Source: DASRJG01 sp964647625 (GTDB lineage: Bacteria > Acidobacteriota > Polarisedimenticolia > Polarisedimenticolales > DASRJG01). Taken from it: a stretch of DNA of 64,000 nucleotides. Location of the stretch: NCBI GenBank assembly GCA_964647625.1, contig CAZYHZ010000005.1, forward strand, positions 47,003 to 111,002. The letters run 5' to 3'. Positions within the stretch are counted from its first letter, which is position 1. Every line of letters starts with the position of its first letter. The notes below the pieces were generated by a model. The model had not been told where the DNA came from, searched no databases, and worked only from the letters and a program-made list of their open reading frames with translations. The position numbers were made by a program, and so were the translations under genes. Positions 9,500-18,984 of the stretch are shown piece after piece.

Positions 9500-9838
9500 G
9501 TGCCTTCGCCGTCTCGTCGCCGCGTCGTGCTCGCGCGCGCACTCGCCGTGCTGGCCGACGTCGTTCAGATCGGTTTCGCTCCGTTCTTCTTCGAGGGCGG
9601 GCTCAGTGTGTTCGATACGGCCCTCGACCTGTTAATGGCGGGGACGCTCACGGCGCTCGTCGGCTGGCATTGGGCGTTCCTGCCCGCGTTCGTCGCGGAG
9701 CTCGTCCCCGGTCTCGACCTCGTCCCGTCCTGGACCGTGGCCGTCTTTCTGGCCACGCGCGGAGGGCAATCAGCCGAGACCGGAAAGACCCCGCGTGTCA
9801 TCGACGTCGAGCCGGTGCGCCGGGACCCGGGTCACTGA
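9500..9838 (+). CDS. Small membrane protein of unknown function
   Basis: 112 residues from GTG 9500, which directly abuts the TAG of the upstream exported-protein gene. Two or three hydrophobic stretches are visible (LADVVQIGFAPFFFEGG, ALVGWHWAFLPAFVAEL). A polar C-terminal tail follows. No family is recognised. The tight linkage suggests translational coupling and a shared role with the upstream gene. Its last 7 bp overlap the convergent crystallin-like gene. Confidence 0.65.
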   Translation: MPSPSRRRVVLARALAVLADVVQIGFAPFFFEGGLSVFDTALDLLMAGTLTALVGWHWAFLPAFVAELVPGLDLVPSWTVAVFLATRGGQSAETGKTPRVIDVEPVRRDPGH

Positions 9839-10623
9839 CGAGGCTCACCCTCGCTGTTGACCGTGATCGTCGGCCCCGGCGGGTCAGTCATTTGCACCCG
9901 ATGCATGATCCCGCGGAATTCGTACGTCACGTCCCAGTACTGGGGCGGTCCCGGCGGCACGTCCACGCAGTGCTGGACGTCCTGGTCGTAGACGTCGCCG
10001 TCTCGTCCGACGGTCGCGCCGATGGCGGCTCCGGCGAGCGCGCCGCCCGCGGTGGCGGCACCCTTCCCGTGGCCGATCTCGTGGCCGAGGATTCCCCCGA
10101 TGATCGCGCCGGCGAGGGCACCCTTGCCGTTCGGCTCGTCGCGCTCGACGACCTGCTCGCGCTCGACCCAGCAGCGCTGGTCGGTCGGACCGAGGACGGC
10201 GCGCGCCGACATCACGCGGGCGTCGTAGATCCGTTCATGAGGGCGCTGCCGGAATGCATACGTCGGCTCCGAAAGCGGCGGCGGAACGACCTGCTGATCC
10301 GAGGTGTGACGAATCACGCCGCGGACCGAGGCGATTCCGTAGTCCAGGCCCATCGAGCTGGCCGAGTCGTAGCTTCCCGCGCGCAGCGTGACGCAGCGTC
10401 CGCCGAACTGCGGCGAATCGCAGACCTCCCATTCGCCGCCATCGACGACCACCGACCCCGCCCGGTCCGCGAACGGTGTGCGCGCGAGATCTTGGATCTG
10501 ATGGGCCGTGGTCAACGCGCGCCCACGGAAACTCTCCCCCTGATAGAGCGTGATCTCTGCGAATGCGCCGGTCGAGAAGATGAATGCCGCGGCGCCGACC
10601 AAAACGTTTGATTTCCATTTCAT
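9832..10623 (-). CDS. Exported beta/gamma-crystallin-like protein with glycine-zipper segment
   Basis: 263 residues from ATG 10623, which has GGAGG 5 nt upstream; upstream in-frame codons have no such signal. A signal peptide (VLVGAAAFIFSTGAFA) leads into a beta/gamma-crystallin-type motif (ITLYQGESFRGR, then EWEVCDSPQFGGRC). These usually form Greek-key, often calcium-binding, domains. A linker precedes a long glycine zipper at about 175-213 (GALAGAIIGGILGHEIG), as in the 17-kDa surface-antigen/Rick_17kDa family. The C-terminus carries a short strand-rich domain with CVDVPPGPPQYW. Probably envelope-associated; the exact role is unknown. Confidence 0.8.
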   Translation of the reverse strand: MKWKSNVLVGAAAFIFSTGAFAEITLYQGESFRGRALTTAHQIQDLARTPFADRAGSVVVDGGEWEVCDSPQFGGRCVTLRAGSYDSASSMGLDYGIASVRGVIRHTSDQQVVPPPLSEPTYAFRQRPHERIYDARVMSARAVLGPTDQRCWVEREQVVERDEPNGKGALAGAIIGGILGHEIGHGKGAATAGGALAGAAIGATVGRDGDVYDQDVQHCVDVPPGPPQYWDVTYEFRGIMHRVQMTDPPGPTITVNSEGEPRQ

Positions 10624-10800
10624 GACGGCCTCCGTCCGAAAAGGGTGAGAACTCCCCTCACCGAACAGACCGTCTTGCAACATCGGGACCGATCGAGGAT
10701 TTCCCGTAGTGCGAGCGCGCAAATGTCCCGCGATTTCAGGGGGCGAAGGCGCGACCTCGCGGTCACCGCGAGCCCACGACCAGGCAGGAATTGCCCGGCC

Positions 10801-11979
10801 TCACTCCATGATCACGGTCTCGAGGTACGAGGCCAGCCGCTGTGCATTCTTCTCGCGGAACTGCGGATACTCGGCGGCGAGATCGGAATCGAGCATGTGG
10901 ATGAAGATGGCCTCGTCGAGGTATCCCGCTCGCTCGGCCCGCGACATCATCGACCAGAACGAGCCGGCTCCCTTGGTGCCGTCCGGCATCGTGCGCGCAG
11001 CCTCGAGGGCGCTTCTCACGGCCGCCCGCTCCACGGCGAGCGCGGATGTCGCGCCCTCCTGTGTCGCGCTCACGCTGGCTTTCGCGGCCTTGTAGGCGCC
11101 CCACGATGCGCCGTCCACGCTCTTCAGCTCGGTCTTCCGATTTCCATACACGCGATTCCACTTGCGGCCCATCGCGGTGGCATACGTGCGAAGCGCCGAC
11201 CAGCCCCCTTCGTAGACGGGGTCCGAGACCACGGTCAGGACCAGTTGATGGATCGCCGCCTCACCGTGGCTGAGCTGCAGCTCGGTGTCCGCGAGAAATC
11301 GATGCGCCTCGCGGTTCCAGGGATCGACGGTCAGCGCCTTGAGGAACAGCTCCCGCGCCCGCTCGTAGTCCTCCTGGACGTAATGCGCGTCCGCGAGGTC
11401 GACCCACCACGACGCGGCCTCGGGGCACTCACCCGCGGCCTTCTGGTACTCGGCGGCCGCGGCGCCGTACTTGCGCGCCCCGTACAACGAATCGGCTCGC
11501 GTATGCACCTCGACCGCGGACTCGGGGCACATCACGGCCCGCGGCTCGAGGTAGGTCTCGCCGGCCAGGCGCGTCAGGCCGTCGCGCGCCATGCCCGCGA
11601 CGAGCGAATCGGGATCGATGTCCGTGATGTGCTCGTAGTCGACCTGCGCGCGCGCCTTGAACTTGTCCTGGTCTTCGGGGACGACGATCCGAGACAGCGC
11701 CTCGAAGAAATGTCCGCGCTGAAGACGAATGTCGCTGTCGTTGGGATCGGCATCGACCGCGGCGTTGAACTTCGCGAGCGCGCCGGTGTAATCCTGCTCG
11801 CCGTGCCAGAGCGTCTTCGCTTCGCCGACGAGCTTCTGCGCATCGGGCCGCTCGAAGCTTTCGACGGCCGGGAGCGAGGTCGGAGGTTTGGATTTGAGAG
11901 TCGTTCGGGCGGCGGCTGCCGGTGTCGTGGCAAGCAGCAAACACAGGGCCGCAAGAGCCGGGAACGTGCGGCACATCAC
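10801..11979 (-). CDS. Exported TPR-repeat protein of unknown function
   Basis: 392 residues with an N-terminal signal peptide (FPALAALCLLLATTPAAAA). Helical TPR-like repeats run through the first two thirds (for example ALAKFNAAVDADPNDSD, AAAEYQKAAGECPEA, ARELFLKALTVDPWN). The C-terminal part (AERAGYLDEAIFIHMLD) has no motif I recognise. TPRs suggest a periplasmic protein-protein scaffold. The start is GTG 11979 or the ATG immediately after it; no clear ribosome binding site is visible. Confidence is good for the gene and low for the role. Confidence 0.8.
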   Translation of the reverse strand: MMCRTFPALAALCLLLATTPAAAARTTLKSKPPTSLPAVESFERPDAQKLVGEAKTLWHGEQDYTGALAKFNAAVDADPNDSDIRLQRGHFFEALSRIVVPEDQDKFKARAQVDYEHITDIDPDSLVAGMARDGLTRLAGETYLEPRAVMCPESAVEVHTRADSLYGARKYGAAAAEYQKAAGECPEAASWWVDLADAHYVQEDYERARELFLKALTVDPWNREAHRFLADTELQLSHGEAAIHQLVLTVVSDPVYEGGWSALRTYATAMGRKWNRVYGNRKTELKSVDGASWGAYKAAKASVSATQEGATSALAVERAAVRSALEAARTMPDGTKGAGSFWSMMSRAERAGYLDEAIFIHMLDSDLAAEYPQFREKNAQRLASYLETVIME

Positions 11980-12123
11980 GGCGATCGACCTCGAGCTGTC
12001 CCCGACTGCGCGTGAAAGTACGGGGAAGGGACCAGGCCGTCAACGAGTTCCATGCGCGGCGCGTCGGTTACGAAATTGAACTTCGTGGTAGCCTCGCGCG
12101 TCCAACGGGGGGTGCCGAAACCG

Positions 12124-13359
12124 ATGCTCAAGACTCTGTTGAAGGTCGTCCTCGGTCTGATCGTCGTCATCGTTCTCCTGATCGGGGGCGCGCTGCTCTA
12201 TCTGGGAACCCACGGCCTACCGCACTACCCGACCGGATCGGTCACGCTGAAGGTGGACGTCACCCCCGAGCGCGTCGAGCGCGGGCGCCATACGGTGCAG
12301 ATGCTCTGCGCCGCATGTCATCTCAACAACGACACCGGGACGCTGGCCGGCAAGCGCCTCGTCGACGTGCCGGCTCAGTTCGGGACCGCGTACTCGGCGA
12401 ACATCACGCACGATCCCGAGACGGGCATCGGCTCGTGGACCGACGGCGAGGTCCTCTATCTGCTTCGCACCGGGATCCGGCGGGATGGGCGCTACACGCC
12501 GCCCTGGATGGTCAAGCTGCCGCACATGGCCGACGAAGACCTCAAAGACGTCATCGCCTTCTTGCGCTCCGACGACCCTCTCGTGAAGGCGGCGAAGGTC
12601 AAGCAGCCGGACTCCAAGCCCAGCCTTCTGACCAAGGCGCTCGCTCACGTCGCTTTCAAGCCGCTTCCGTATCCGACGGCGCCGATCGTGGCGCCGGATC
12701 CCGCGGACAAGGTCGCCTACGGCCGCTACCTCGTGCAGGGCCGCGCCGAATGCTTCCCGTGCCACTCGGCGGATTTCGCGAAGCTCGACGAGATGGTTCC
12801 CGAGCGCTCGGCCGGGTATCTCGGCGGCGGGAACGCAATGCCCGACATGAACGGACGCATCGTCAAGACGGCCAACATCACGCCCGACCCCGAAACCGGA
12901 ATCGGCAAGTGGACCGAGGACGAGTTCGTCCGTCTGCTGCGGTCCGGCGTGCGTCCGGATTCCACCGTGATCGCGTACCCGATGGTTCCGTATCCCGAGC
13001 TCCGCGAAGACGAGGCGCGGGCGATCTTCGCGTATCTGCGCACGGTCCCTCCGATCAAGAACGCGGTGCCCCGCGCCGTCGCGACAGTCGTCGCGGGTGC
13101 GGACGCCGGACGCGCCTGTTACTACAAATATGGATGCAACAGCTGTCACGGCGACACCGGCCTCGGCTTGTACGACCTTCGCAAAGGGGCGGCCGAGTTC
13201 CCGACCGATGACGAGCTGATCGCGTACATCCGGCATCCCGAGATCAAGAAGCCGGGTGTGAAGATGCCGACGTGGGACGGCGTCATCGCCGAAGCCGACT
13301 ATCCCGCGTTGGCCGCGCACGTTCGGGCCTTGGGCGGAGCGGCGCCGAAGTCGCCATGA
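12124..13359 (+). CDS. Membrane-anchored tri-heme cytochrome c
   Basis: Electron-transfer protein of 411 residues. An N-terminal membrane anchor (LLKVVLGLIVVIVLLIGG) precedes three CXXCH haem-attachment sites at Cys62 (CAACH), Cys210 (CFPCH) and Cys338 (CNSCH). The repeated ANITPDPETGIGKW and ANITHDPETGIGSW blocks are characteristic of cytochrome subunits of periplasmic alcohol and gluconate dehydrogenases. No flavin or quinoprotein partner is adjacent, so the partner is encoded elsewhere or is different. I prefer ATG 12124; GTG 12112 is an alternative. The gap to the next gene is about 250 bp and shows nothing clear beyond a weak T-rich hairpin after the stop. Confidence 0.9.
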   Translation: MLKTLLKVVLGLIVVIVLLIGGALLYLGTHGLPHYPTGSVTLKVDVTPERVERGRHTVQMLCAACHLNNDTGTLAGKRLVDVPAQFGTAYSANITHDPETGIGSWTDGEVLYLLRTGIRRDGRYTPPWMVKLPHMADEDLKDVIAFLRSDDPLVKAAKVKQPDSKPSLLTKALAHVAFKPLPYPTAPIVAPDPADKVAYGRYLVQGRAECFPCHSADFAKLDEMVPERSAGYLGGGNAMPDMNGRIVKTANITPDPETGIGKWTEDEFVRLLRSGVRPDSTVIAYPMVPYPELREDEARAIFAYLRTVPPIKNAVPRAVATVVAGADAGRACYYKYGCNSCHGDTGLGLYDLRKGAAEFPTDDELIAYIRHPEIKKPGVKMPTWDGVIAEADYPALAAHVRALGGAAPKSP

Positions 13360-13609
13360 TTCCCTGAGGGTTTTTCCCCGAGGCCGTAGGTGATCGACCT
13401 CATGGCCGGCCCCGCTCGTTCGCCGCAATTTCTTCGCGCCCGGAACTACGAGCCTCGAATCGGAATTGCGGTGTTCGCGGTGCACGTCGTCCACCGGGAG
13501 GCGATCCCCGCCGACCGGTGCGCCGGCACTGCGAATGCCACCGATGCTCGAGCGATGTCGCCCCGGCATCGGTATCATCACCCGGGGCGTCTTCCTTACA
13601 AGGTGATCC

Positions 13610-15526
13610 ATGCGAGCCTCGGCCCCGTCGACATCCGGACCGCGGCGACGTCAACCCTCGTTCGGCCGTGATCCGATGGGGCCGATCCCGCTTCTGACCG
13701 TGTTCGCTCTTGCGGCCGCCTGGCGTCTCTTCTACCTCATGCGCGCACACGCGGCGGGTCTCACCGATCCCTCGAGCGTCGATGCACGGGCCTACTGGAG
13801 CTGGTCGGAGTACATCCTCCATCACGGATGGGCGCCGCCCGCTCCGTTTTTCTTGCCGCCCCTGTATCCGTACGCGCTCGCGGCGATCCGGTCGGTCGGG
13901 GCGAACGGCCTCATGGCCGTGCTCTCGGTGCAGGCGATCGTCGGAGCGGCGGCGGTGGTGCTGCTCGCGGCGGCGACCGGAAAGCTCGCCGGACGGATCG
14001 CGGCGTACGCCGTCGGCGGACTGCTCGCGATCAACGCGCCCGCGACCTTCTTCGACGGCTTGATCCTATCCGAGTCGTTGCTGTTTCTCGCCGGCAGCGT
14101 GCTCGTTTGGTTCGTCGTGCGCACCGAGTGGCGCGGCGCGGACGCGAGGCGCGTCGCCGGCTACGGCGCTCTCGTCGGCATCCTCTCGCTCGGGCGTGCG
14201 AGCAACTCGGTGCTCCTCCTCCCCGGTCTCATTCTCGTGCAGGGGCATCCGCGCCCTTCGAATCGATGGCGCGTGGCCGCCGCCATGGTCGCGGCGTTCG
14301 CGCTGTGCGTCGTTCCGGCCCTGTTCGTGAACGTGCGCACGTCCGGCGAGCCGATTCCGTTGACGTACGACCTCGGGTTCAACCTGTACGTTGGTAACAA
14401 CGCCGCAGCCGACGGCGCGTGGGTCGACGTCACCGAAGGAACCTCCTTCGTCGCGCTCGCCGGAACGTCGCCGGTGACGGGCGGTGCACTGGACGGCCGC
14501 GCCTACGCGGCCTGGAAGGAGGGGGCGCGCCTGACGCCGGGGGAAAGCTCGGCCTACTGGACGCGGCGCGCCGTCCTGTTCCTGCTCGGGTCGCCGAAGG
14601 AAGTCGCGCGCCTGGCCTCGAGGAAGCTTCACCTGGTGTGGACCGCGGGATCGATCCCGCAGACCGAAAGCTTGACTGCGGCCGGGCGCCTCGCCGGCCC
14701 CGTCGGTCTGCCGGTTCTCGGGAGCTTCGGAGTCCTCGCCGTGCTGGGATTGACGGGGGCCACGCTCTGCGCGCGCCGGGGCTTCCCGCAGCGATGGCTC
14801 GCGTGGTCGCTCATCTGGTTGTCGGTCGCGATCGTGCCGTTCTTCGTGACCGACCGCATCCGGCACCCGCTCATCCCCGCGCTCGCCGTGTGTGCGGGTG
14901 TGGCCGTTTCCGAAGCGGTGCGCGTCGCGCGCGGCGGGACGGGGCGGGAGCGAGGCGGACTGATCCTGATCCTCGCGTGCGCCTTGGCGTTCGTGCTGAT
15001 CCCCATTCGACCGGCGAGCGCGAGCGGACGTCCAACGGCGGAGCTCGACTCGAACGACGCCGAGCACCTGAGCCGATTGCTCCACGAATACGAGCAAGCG
15101 GGCCGCGGCGCCGACGCGTCGCGGGTCCGCGCCCGGCTCGAGGCGGTGCCGGGCGGGCGTGGACTGCTTCTCTCGATCGACGGATCGGCGGCCGCCTCGC
15201 GTGGCGACCTCGACATCGCGGAGAGCCGCACCCGCGACGCGCTCGAGGCGTGGCCGGATCTTCCTTCGGCGTGGGAGGGGCTCGTGCGCATCCGGATTCG
15301 ACAGGAGCGACTCGACGCCGCGGAACAGGCTCTCGTCGAAGGACGGATCGCAGGGATCGACCGCGCCTCGGCGGATGTCTACGACGCGTACCTGTCCGCC
15401 CGTCGAGGCGATGTCGCCGAGGCCCGCCGCCGGCTCGCACGGATGCCGAGCGACACGGCGCCCGGCGATCCGGTCGTGCGCGGGCTGCTAGACGATGCTC
15501 GGCGCGCGGTCGGGTGGCAGCCCTAG
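13610..15526 (+). CDS. Polytopic glycosyltransferase-like membrane protein with C-terminal helical repeats
   Basis: 638 residues. The N-terminal 460 residues are about ten to twelve transmembrane helices in GT-C style. An acidic first extracytoplasmic loop (SSVDARAYWSWSEY) and FFLPPLYPYALA correspond to the lipid-phosphate-sugar site of PMT/ArnT-like enzymes. The C-terminal about 160 residues are soluble TPR-like repeats (GDLDIAESRTRDALEAW). Likely transfers a sugar from a polyprenyl carrier to an exported acceptor; sugar and acceptor cannot be read. AAGGTGAT precedes ATG 13610, and ATG 13676 is an alternative start. It ends 4 bp into the convergent cupredoxin gene. Confidence 0.8.
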   Translation: MRASAPSTSGPRRRQPSFGRDPMGPIPLLTVFALAAAWRLFYLMRAHAAGLTDPSSVDARAYWSWSEYILHHGWAPPAPFFLPPLYPYALAAIRSVGANGLMAVLSVQAIVGAAAVVLLAAATGKLAGRIAAYAVGGLLAINAPATFFDGLILSESLLFLAGSVLVWFVVRTEWRGADARRVAGYGALVGILSLGRASNSVLLLPGLILVQGHPRPSNRWRVAAAMVAAFALCVVPALFVNVRTSGEPIPLTYDLGFNLYVGNNAAADGAWVDVTEGTSFVALAGTSPVTGGALDGRAYAAWKEGARLTPGESSAYWTRRAVLFLLGSPKEVARLASRKLHLVWTAGSIPQTESLTAAGRLAGPVGLPVLGSFGVLAVLGLTGATLCARRGFPQRWLAWSLIWLSVAIVPFFVTDRIRHPLIPALAVCAGVAVSEAVRVARGGTGRERGGLILILACALAFVLIPIRPASASGRPTAELDSNDAEHLSRLLHEYEQAGRGADASRVRARLEAVPGGRGLLLSIDGSAAASRGDLDIAESRTRDALEAWPDLPSAWEGLVRIRIRQERLDAAEQALVEGRIAGIDRASADVYDAYLSARRGDVAEARRRLARMPSDTAPGDPVVRGLLDDARRAVGWQP

Positions 15527-16956
15527 GGGCAAGCCGTCAAATCTTGCGGACCCGCTATACACGTGGTGCTCCCGGGCGGGATCTCGTGATTCGCGGAGTC
15601 CTTCCCGTAGCTCCCCTCGGCGATCGCGGTCCGCGGGACGACGAGGTAGTACTGATTGCCCGCCGAGGGCGTGAACGTCGCCGTCGTTGCGGTCCCCGCG
15701 GGGCACACGAGCGACTTGTGATCGTAGGCGACGATCGGCAGCGAGCCTTCGTAGATCCCGTAGTCGGTTGCGGCGGAACTGCACGAGCCGCCCCACGACG
15801 CGTTGAGATCGCCGCCCGCGGCTTTGTTCAAGGTCAGCGGCACGGCGGGGGATCGATCGGGCACCGATCCGGGGTTCGTCGGCGCGGCCTGTACGGTCAC
15901 GGTGCCCGTCATCCCGAACGTGCAATGGATTCGACAGTAGTAGGGGAACGATCCTGCGCTCGGGAACGTGTGATCGTAAGTGGCGCCGGTGTTCGAGGTC
16001 GCTGCAGTGGCGCAGCTCGTGTTCGACGGCGAGCAGAACAGGTTGTTCGCCGTGCAGGACGATCCGCTCGTCACGGTGTGGTTGATCCCATCCCACACCC
16101 AATGGACCGTGTCGTTCGGCTGGATCGTCACCGTCGACGGCGAGAACGTGAAACCCGCTTGGGCGACCTGAACGGTGAACGTCGTGAACGGGTTGAGCAC
16201 TTCGCGCGCCTGCCACGAGGAGGCGGACGCTCGCGTCACGATCGCGAGGCGTGGCCGCGTTCCCTCGCCGATGACGGCGAGTGCGGGGCGTCCGTCGACG
16301 CCTAGATGTCCGGATGTCACGAGCCGCGGTACGAAGCCGGCCGGCAGGGGCACGCCGACTCGTCCGGCGGCTCCGAGGGCCTCGAGCCTTCCCTCGCGCG
16401 TGATCCACGCGATGTCGCGAGCGGCATCGGCGAAATCCGCCGCGGCCGACCGGGCGTCGGCGAGCGAGCGCGCCGGAGCGTCCGTCCGGACCGAGTGCAC
16501 GGCCAGCGCGGCGACCACGTGCTCGCGCGCGTCGCCGACCAAGGCGGGAGGCTCCGCCGACATCATGTGATGCCCGGCGTGCATCTCGTGGGCATGCGGA
16601 TCCGGCTCGACGAGATCGGAAGTGAAATCGGCCGCGCCCATCCCCTTCCAGAGGACGAGCGCGCCGTCGCCGCGCGTGACGACCATGTCGGTGACGCTGT
16701 CCCCATCGACGTCGCCCAATGCGAGTGACCGGATGTCGGGACCGGAAGCCAGATGCAGCCGCAAGTCGTAGCGTCCGTTCACGCCGGGGATGAACTCTCC
16801 GACCCCCGAGCCATCGGGAAGCCTGAATACGATCGTGTCGCGCGCGTCGTCGGTCAGCTTCAGCGCCGCCGCGCGCTCGGTCGCGCGCGCAGCCGTCCCC
16901 GCGAATGCCGCGGTCAGCAGTGAAGCGAGAACCAGGGGGGTAGTTTGAATTCGCAT
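15523..16956 (-). CDS. Exported FG-GAP/cupredoxin protein
   Basis: 477 residues with signal peptide. The N-terminal half has an FG-GAP/VCBS-type repeat (SLALGDVDGDSVTDMVV) and a His/Met-rich stretch (HAHEMHAGHHMM) that could bind metal. A plastocyanin-like domain follows at about 265-365. INHTVTS supplies the first copper His, and YYCRIHCTFGMTG supplies the Cys, His and Met ligands in the canonical C-x2-H-x4-M spacing. The last about 100 residues form a module (DYGIYEGSL to a terminal Cys-Pro) that resembles the ends of two other secreted proteins here. GAGGTGA lies 4-5 nt before ATG 16956. Likely a periplasmic or surface type-1 copper protein. Confidence 0.85.
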   Translation of the reverse strand: MRIQTTPLVLASLLTAAFAGTAARATERAAALKLTDDARDTIVFRLPDGSGVGEFIPGVNGRYDLRLHLASGPDIRSLALGDVDGDSVTDMVVTRGDGALVLWKGMGAADFTSDLVEPDPHAHEMHAGHHMMSAEPPALVGDAREHVVAALAVHSVRTDAPARSLADARSAAADFADAARDIAWITREGRLEALGAAGRVGVPLPAGFVPRLVTSGHLGVDGRPALAVIGEGTRPRLAIVTRASASSWQAREVLNPFTTFTVQVAQAGFTFSPSTVTIQPNDTVHWVWDGINHTVTSGSSCTANNLFCSPSNTSCATAATSNTGATYDHTFPSAGSFPYYCRIHCTFGMTGTVTVQAAPTNPGSVPDRSPAVPLTLNKAAGGDLNASWGGSCSSAATDYGIYEGSLPIVAYDHKSLVCPAGTATTATFTPSAGNQYYLVVPRTAIAEGSYGKDSANHEIPPGSTTCIAGPQDLTACP

Positions 16957-17036
16957 CGAATCACCTCATGCACCGATCCTTCGAAAATACGCGAACCCCG
17001 ACATCGGGGCCATCGGTATTAGTCATTACCCCGGCG

Positions 17037-17042
17037 TATCAT
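17037..17042 (+). promoter_or_regulatory. -10-like hexamer for leaderless start at 17051
   Basis: TATCAT lies 8 nt before ATG 17051 with no ribosome binding site between, consistent with transcription beginning at or next to the start codon. Confidence 0.4.
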
Positions 17043-17050
17043 CCCGCGCC

Positions 17051-18976
17051 ATGACGGCGCGGAAGCGGAAGGGGACGGAATCGACGGCGCCGCCGTCGCG
17101 TCCCTCCCGCGACCCCAAGGACGCCTGGGCGATCGTCGTCCTGCTCGTCATCTGCTTTGCCGTGTTCGCCAACGGTTTGCACGGCAGCTTCGTCTACGAC
17201 GACACGAAGCAGATCGTCAAGAACGAGCTGATCCAGCAGGACCGCTATTTCGGGAAGGCGCTCACGAGCGACGTCTGGGGATTCAAGGGGGAGAAAGGCG
17301 AAGCCTGGAGCAACTACTGGCGGCCGGTGTTCATCCTGTGGCTCGTCGCCAACGAGCGCCTCTTCGGAATCGACAACCCGGTCGGATGGCACGTCGCGTG
17401 CGTGCTGCTGCACGCCTTCGTGTGCGGCCTCGCGTACGCGATGCTCAGGCGGCTCGATCTGTCGCGAGCCGTCGCCTTTGCGATCGCGCTGATCTTCGCC
17501 GTGCATCCCGTCCACGTCGAGTCCGTCACATGGATCTCCGGATCGGGGGACGGAGTCCTGGCGTCCGCGATCCTAGGCTGCCTGCTGTGCATCCTTGACG
17601 GCCGGCGGGCCGCCGCGCTCGCGTGCTTCGGGCTCGCGCTTTTCTCGAAAGAGATCACCGTCTTTTTCGGATTGATCGTCTTCGTGACGCTCTACGTCAC
17701 GCAACCGGAGACACGAGCGCGGGACGCGCGCCTGCGCGCGGCGGTCTCCGGCTCGATTCCGTACCTCGCGCTGACCTTGGTCTACGTCGCGCTGCACTTC
17801 ATCGTCATCGGACGGGCGCAGATCGCAACGCCCTGGCAGACCGGCCCGGCGGGCGTCGCGCTGACCGCGCCTTCGCTCCTCTTCTTCTATTTGCGGCAAG
17901 CGTTGCTTCCATTGTGGCTCGCGCCGGCCCATGCGATCCGCGCGGTGACGCCGGAGACGATCGGCGCGGCCAACTTTCTTTTGCCGCTCGCCGGCGTGTC
18001 CGCCGCTTTCGTTTTCTTGTTCCGGATTGCGCGCGGTGCCCCGGTGCGGCAGGTCGGCCTCGCGCTCTTCCTCGTGCCGCTCGTTCCAACGCTCAACATC
18101 AACGCGTTCGTTCCGGAGCAGCTCGTCCAGGACAGGTACTTGTACCTGCCGATTCTGGGGCTGCTCATGGTCCTCGTGCCCGCGCTGGATACCTGGCTGA
18201 CGCGGAAGGGGCTTGCGAACGAGCACGGAGAGCTGACGCTCAAAGCGGCCGTGCCGGTCTCCGTCGCCCTCGCCATCGGTACGATCGCGTACAACCCGGT
18301 CTGGGGTGGGGAGCGTGCGCTGTGGACCGCCGCGATCGCGGCGGACCCGAATTCGGCGTTCAGCTTGACGGAGTACGCGCGCATCATGAAGGACGACGGC
18401 CGCGACGCCGAAGCGAAGGCGGCGCTCGATCGCGCGCTCGCCATCCGGCCCTTGATGATGGCCTACCTTCAGCGGGCGGAGCTGGCGATGAAGGAAGGGG
18501 ACCACCCGCAAGACGCTTCGAGGAAGGCCGACCGGTTCGCCGCCGCGGAAGCGGACCTCTCCGACGTCCTGAGCGCGCAGCCCGACAACTTTCTCGCGTA
18601 CGAGCGCCTGGCCGTCTGCTACCAGAGGACCGGGCAGCTTCAGAAGGCCGAGGACGTGCTGAGGACGGCGGCCGAGCGCGTTCCTCACATGAAGGCGGCG
18701 CTCACCGACATGCTCGCGGTGATCCTCTACTCGCAGGGGCGAAAGGACGAAGCACTCGCCGAGCTCGAAGGCGCACGCGAGCTGGCGCTTCACGAGTTCG
18801 GTGGAACCGCGTCGATGGTCTTCTTCCATCTCGGGTCGCTCTACGCCGAGATGGGGCGGTCGGCGGACGCCAGGGCCGCGCTCGAGCAGTTCCTGCGGTC
18901 GAGCGTGAATCTCCGTGATCCGACCACGCTCGCCGCACGGACGAAGACGCAATCGCTGCTGTCCGGAATGCGTTGA
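17051..18976 (+). CDS. TMTC-like membrane protein: polytopic glycosyltransferase-type domain plus TPRs
   Basis: 641 residues. Ten or more membrane helices form the first about 430 residues. The acidic first loop FVYDDTKQIVKNE, the NYWRPVF motif and the HPVHVESVTWISG motif are hallmarks of TMTC and bacterial relatives, proposed protein O-mannosyltransferases. C-terminal TPRs follow (AKAALDRALAIRPLM, QKAEDVLRTAAERVP). In eukaryotes TMTCs mannosylate cadherins; bacterial targets are not established. The gene is separated from the divergent cupredoxin gene by 94 bp and has a TATCAT 8 nt before the start. Confidence 0.88.
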   Translation: MTARKRKGTESTAPPSRPSRDPKDAWAIVVLLVICFAVFANGLHGSFVYDDTKQIVKNELIQQDRYFGKALTSDVWGFKGEKGEAWSNYWRPVFILWLVANERLFGIDNPVGWHVACVLLHAFVCGLAYAMLRRLDLSRAVAFAIALIFAVHPVHVESVTWISGSGDGVLASAILGCLLCILDGRRAAALACFGLALFSKEITVFFGLIVFVTLYVTQPETRARDARLRAAVSGSIPYLALTLVYVALHFIVIGRAQIATPWQTGPAGVALTAPSLLFFYLRQALLPLWLAPAHAIRAVTPETIGAANFLLPLAGVSAAFVFLFRIARGAPVRQVGLALFLVPLVPTLNINAFVPEQLVQDRYLYLPILGLLMVLVPALDTWLTRKGLANEHGELTLKAAVPVSVALAIGTIAYNPVWGGERALWTAAIAADPNSAFSLTEYARIMKDDGRDAEAKAALDRALAIRPLMMAYLQRAELAMKEGDHPQDASRKADRFAAAEADLSDVLSAQPDNFLAYERLAVCYQRTGQLQKAEDVLRTAAERVPHMKAALTDMLAVILYSQGRKDEALAELEGARELALHEFGGTASMVFFHLGSLYAEMGRSADARAALEQFLRSSVNLRDPTTLAARTKTQSLLSGMR

Positions 18977-18984
18977 AGGGGGCG

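Noticed and set aside
13360..13609. Small gene or RNA in the gap after the cytochrome c gene
   Set aside because: Short frames there lack ribosome binding sites and sensible composition; only a weak T-rich hairpin is seen.
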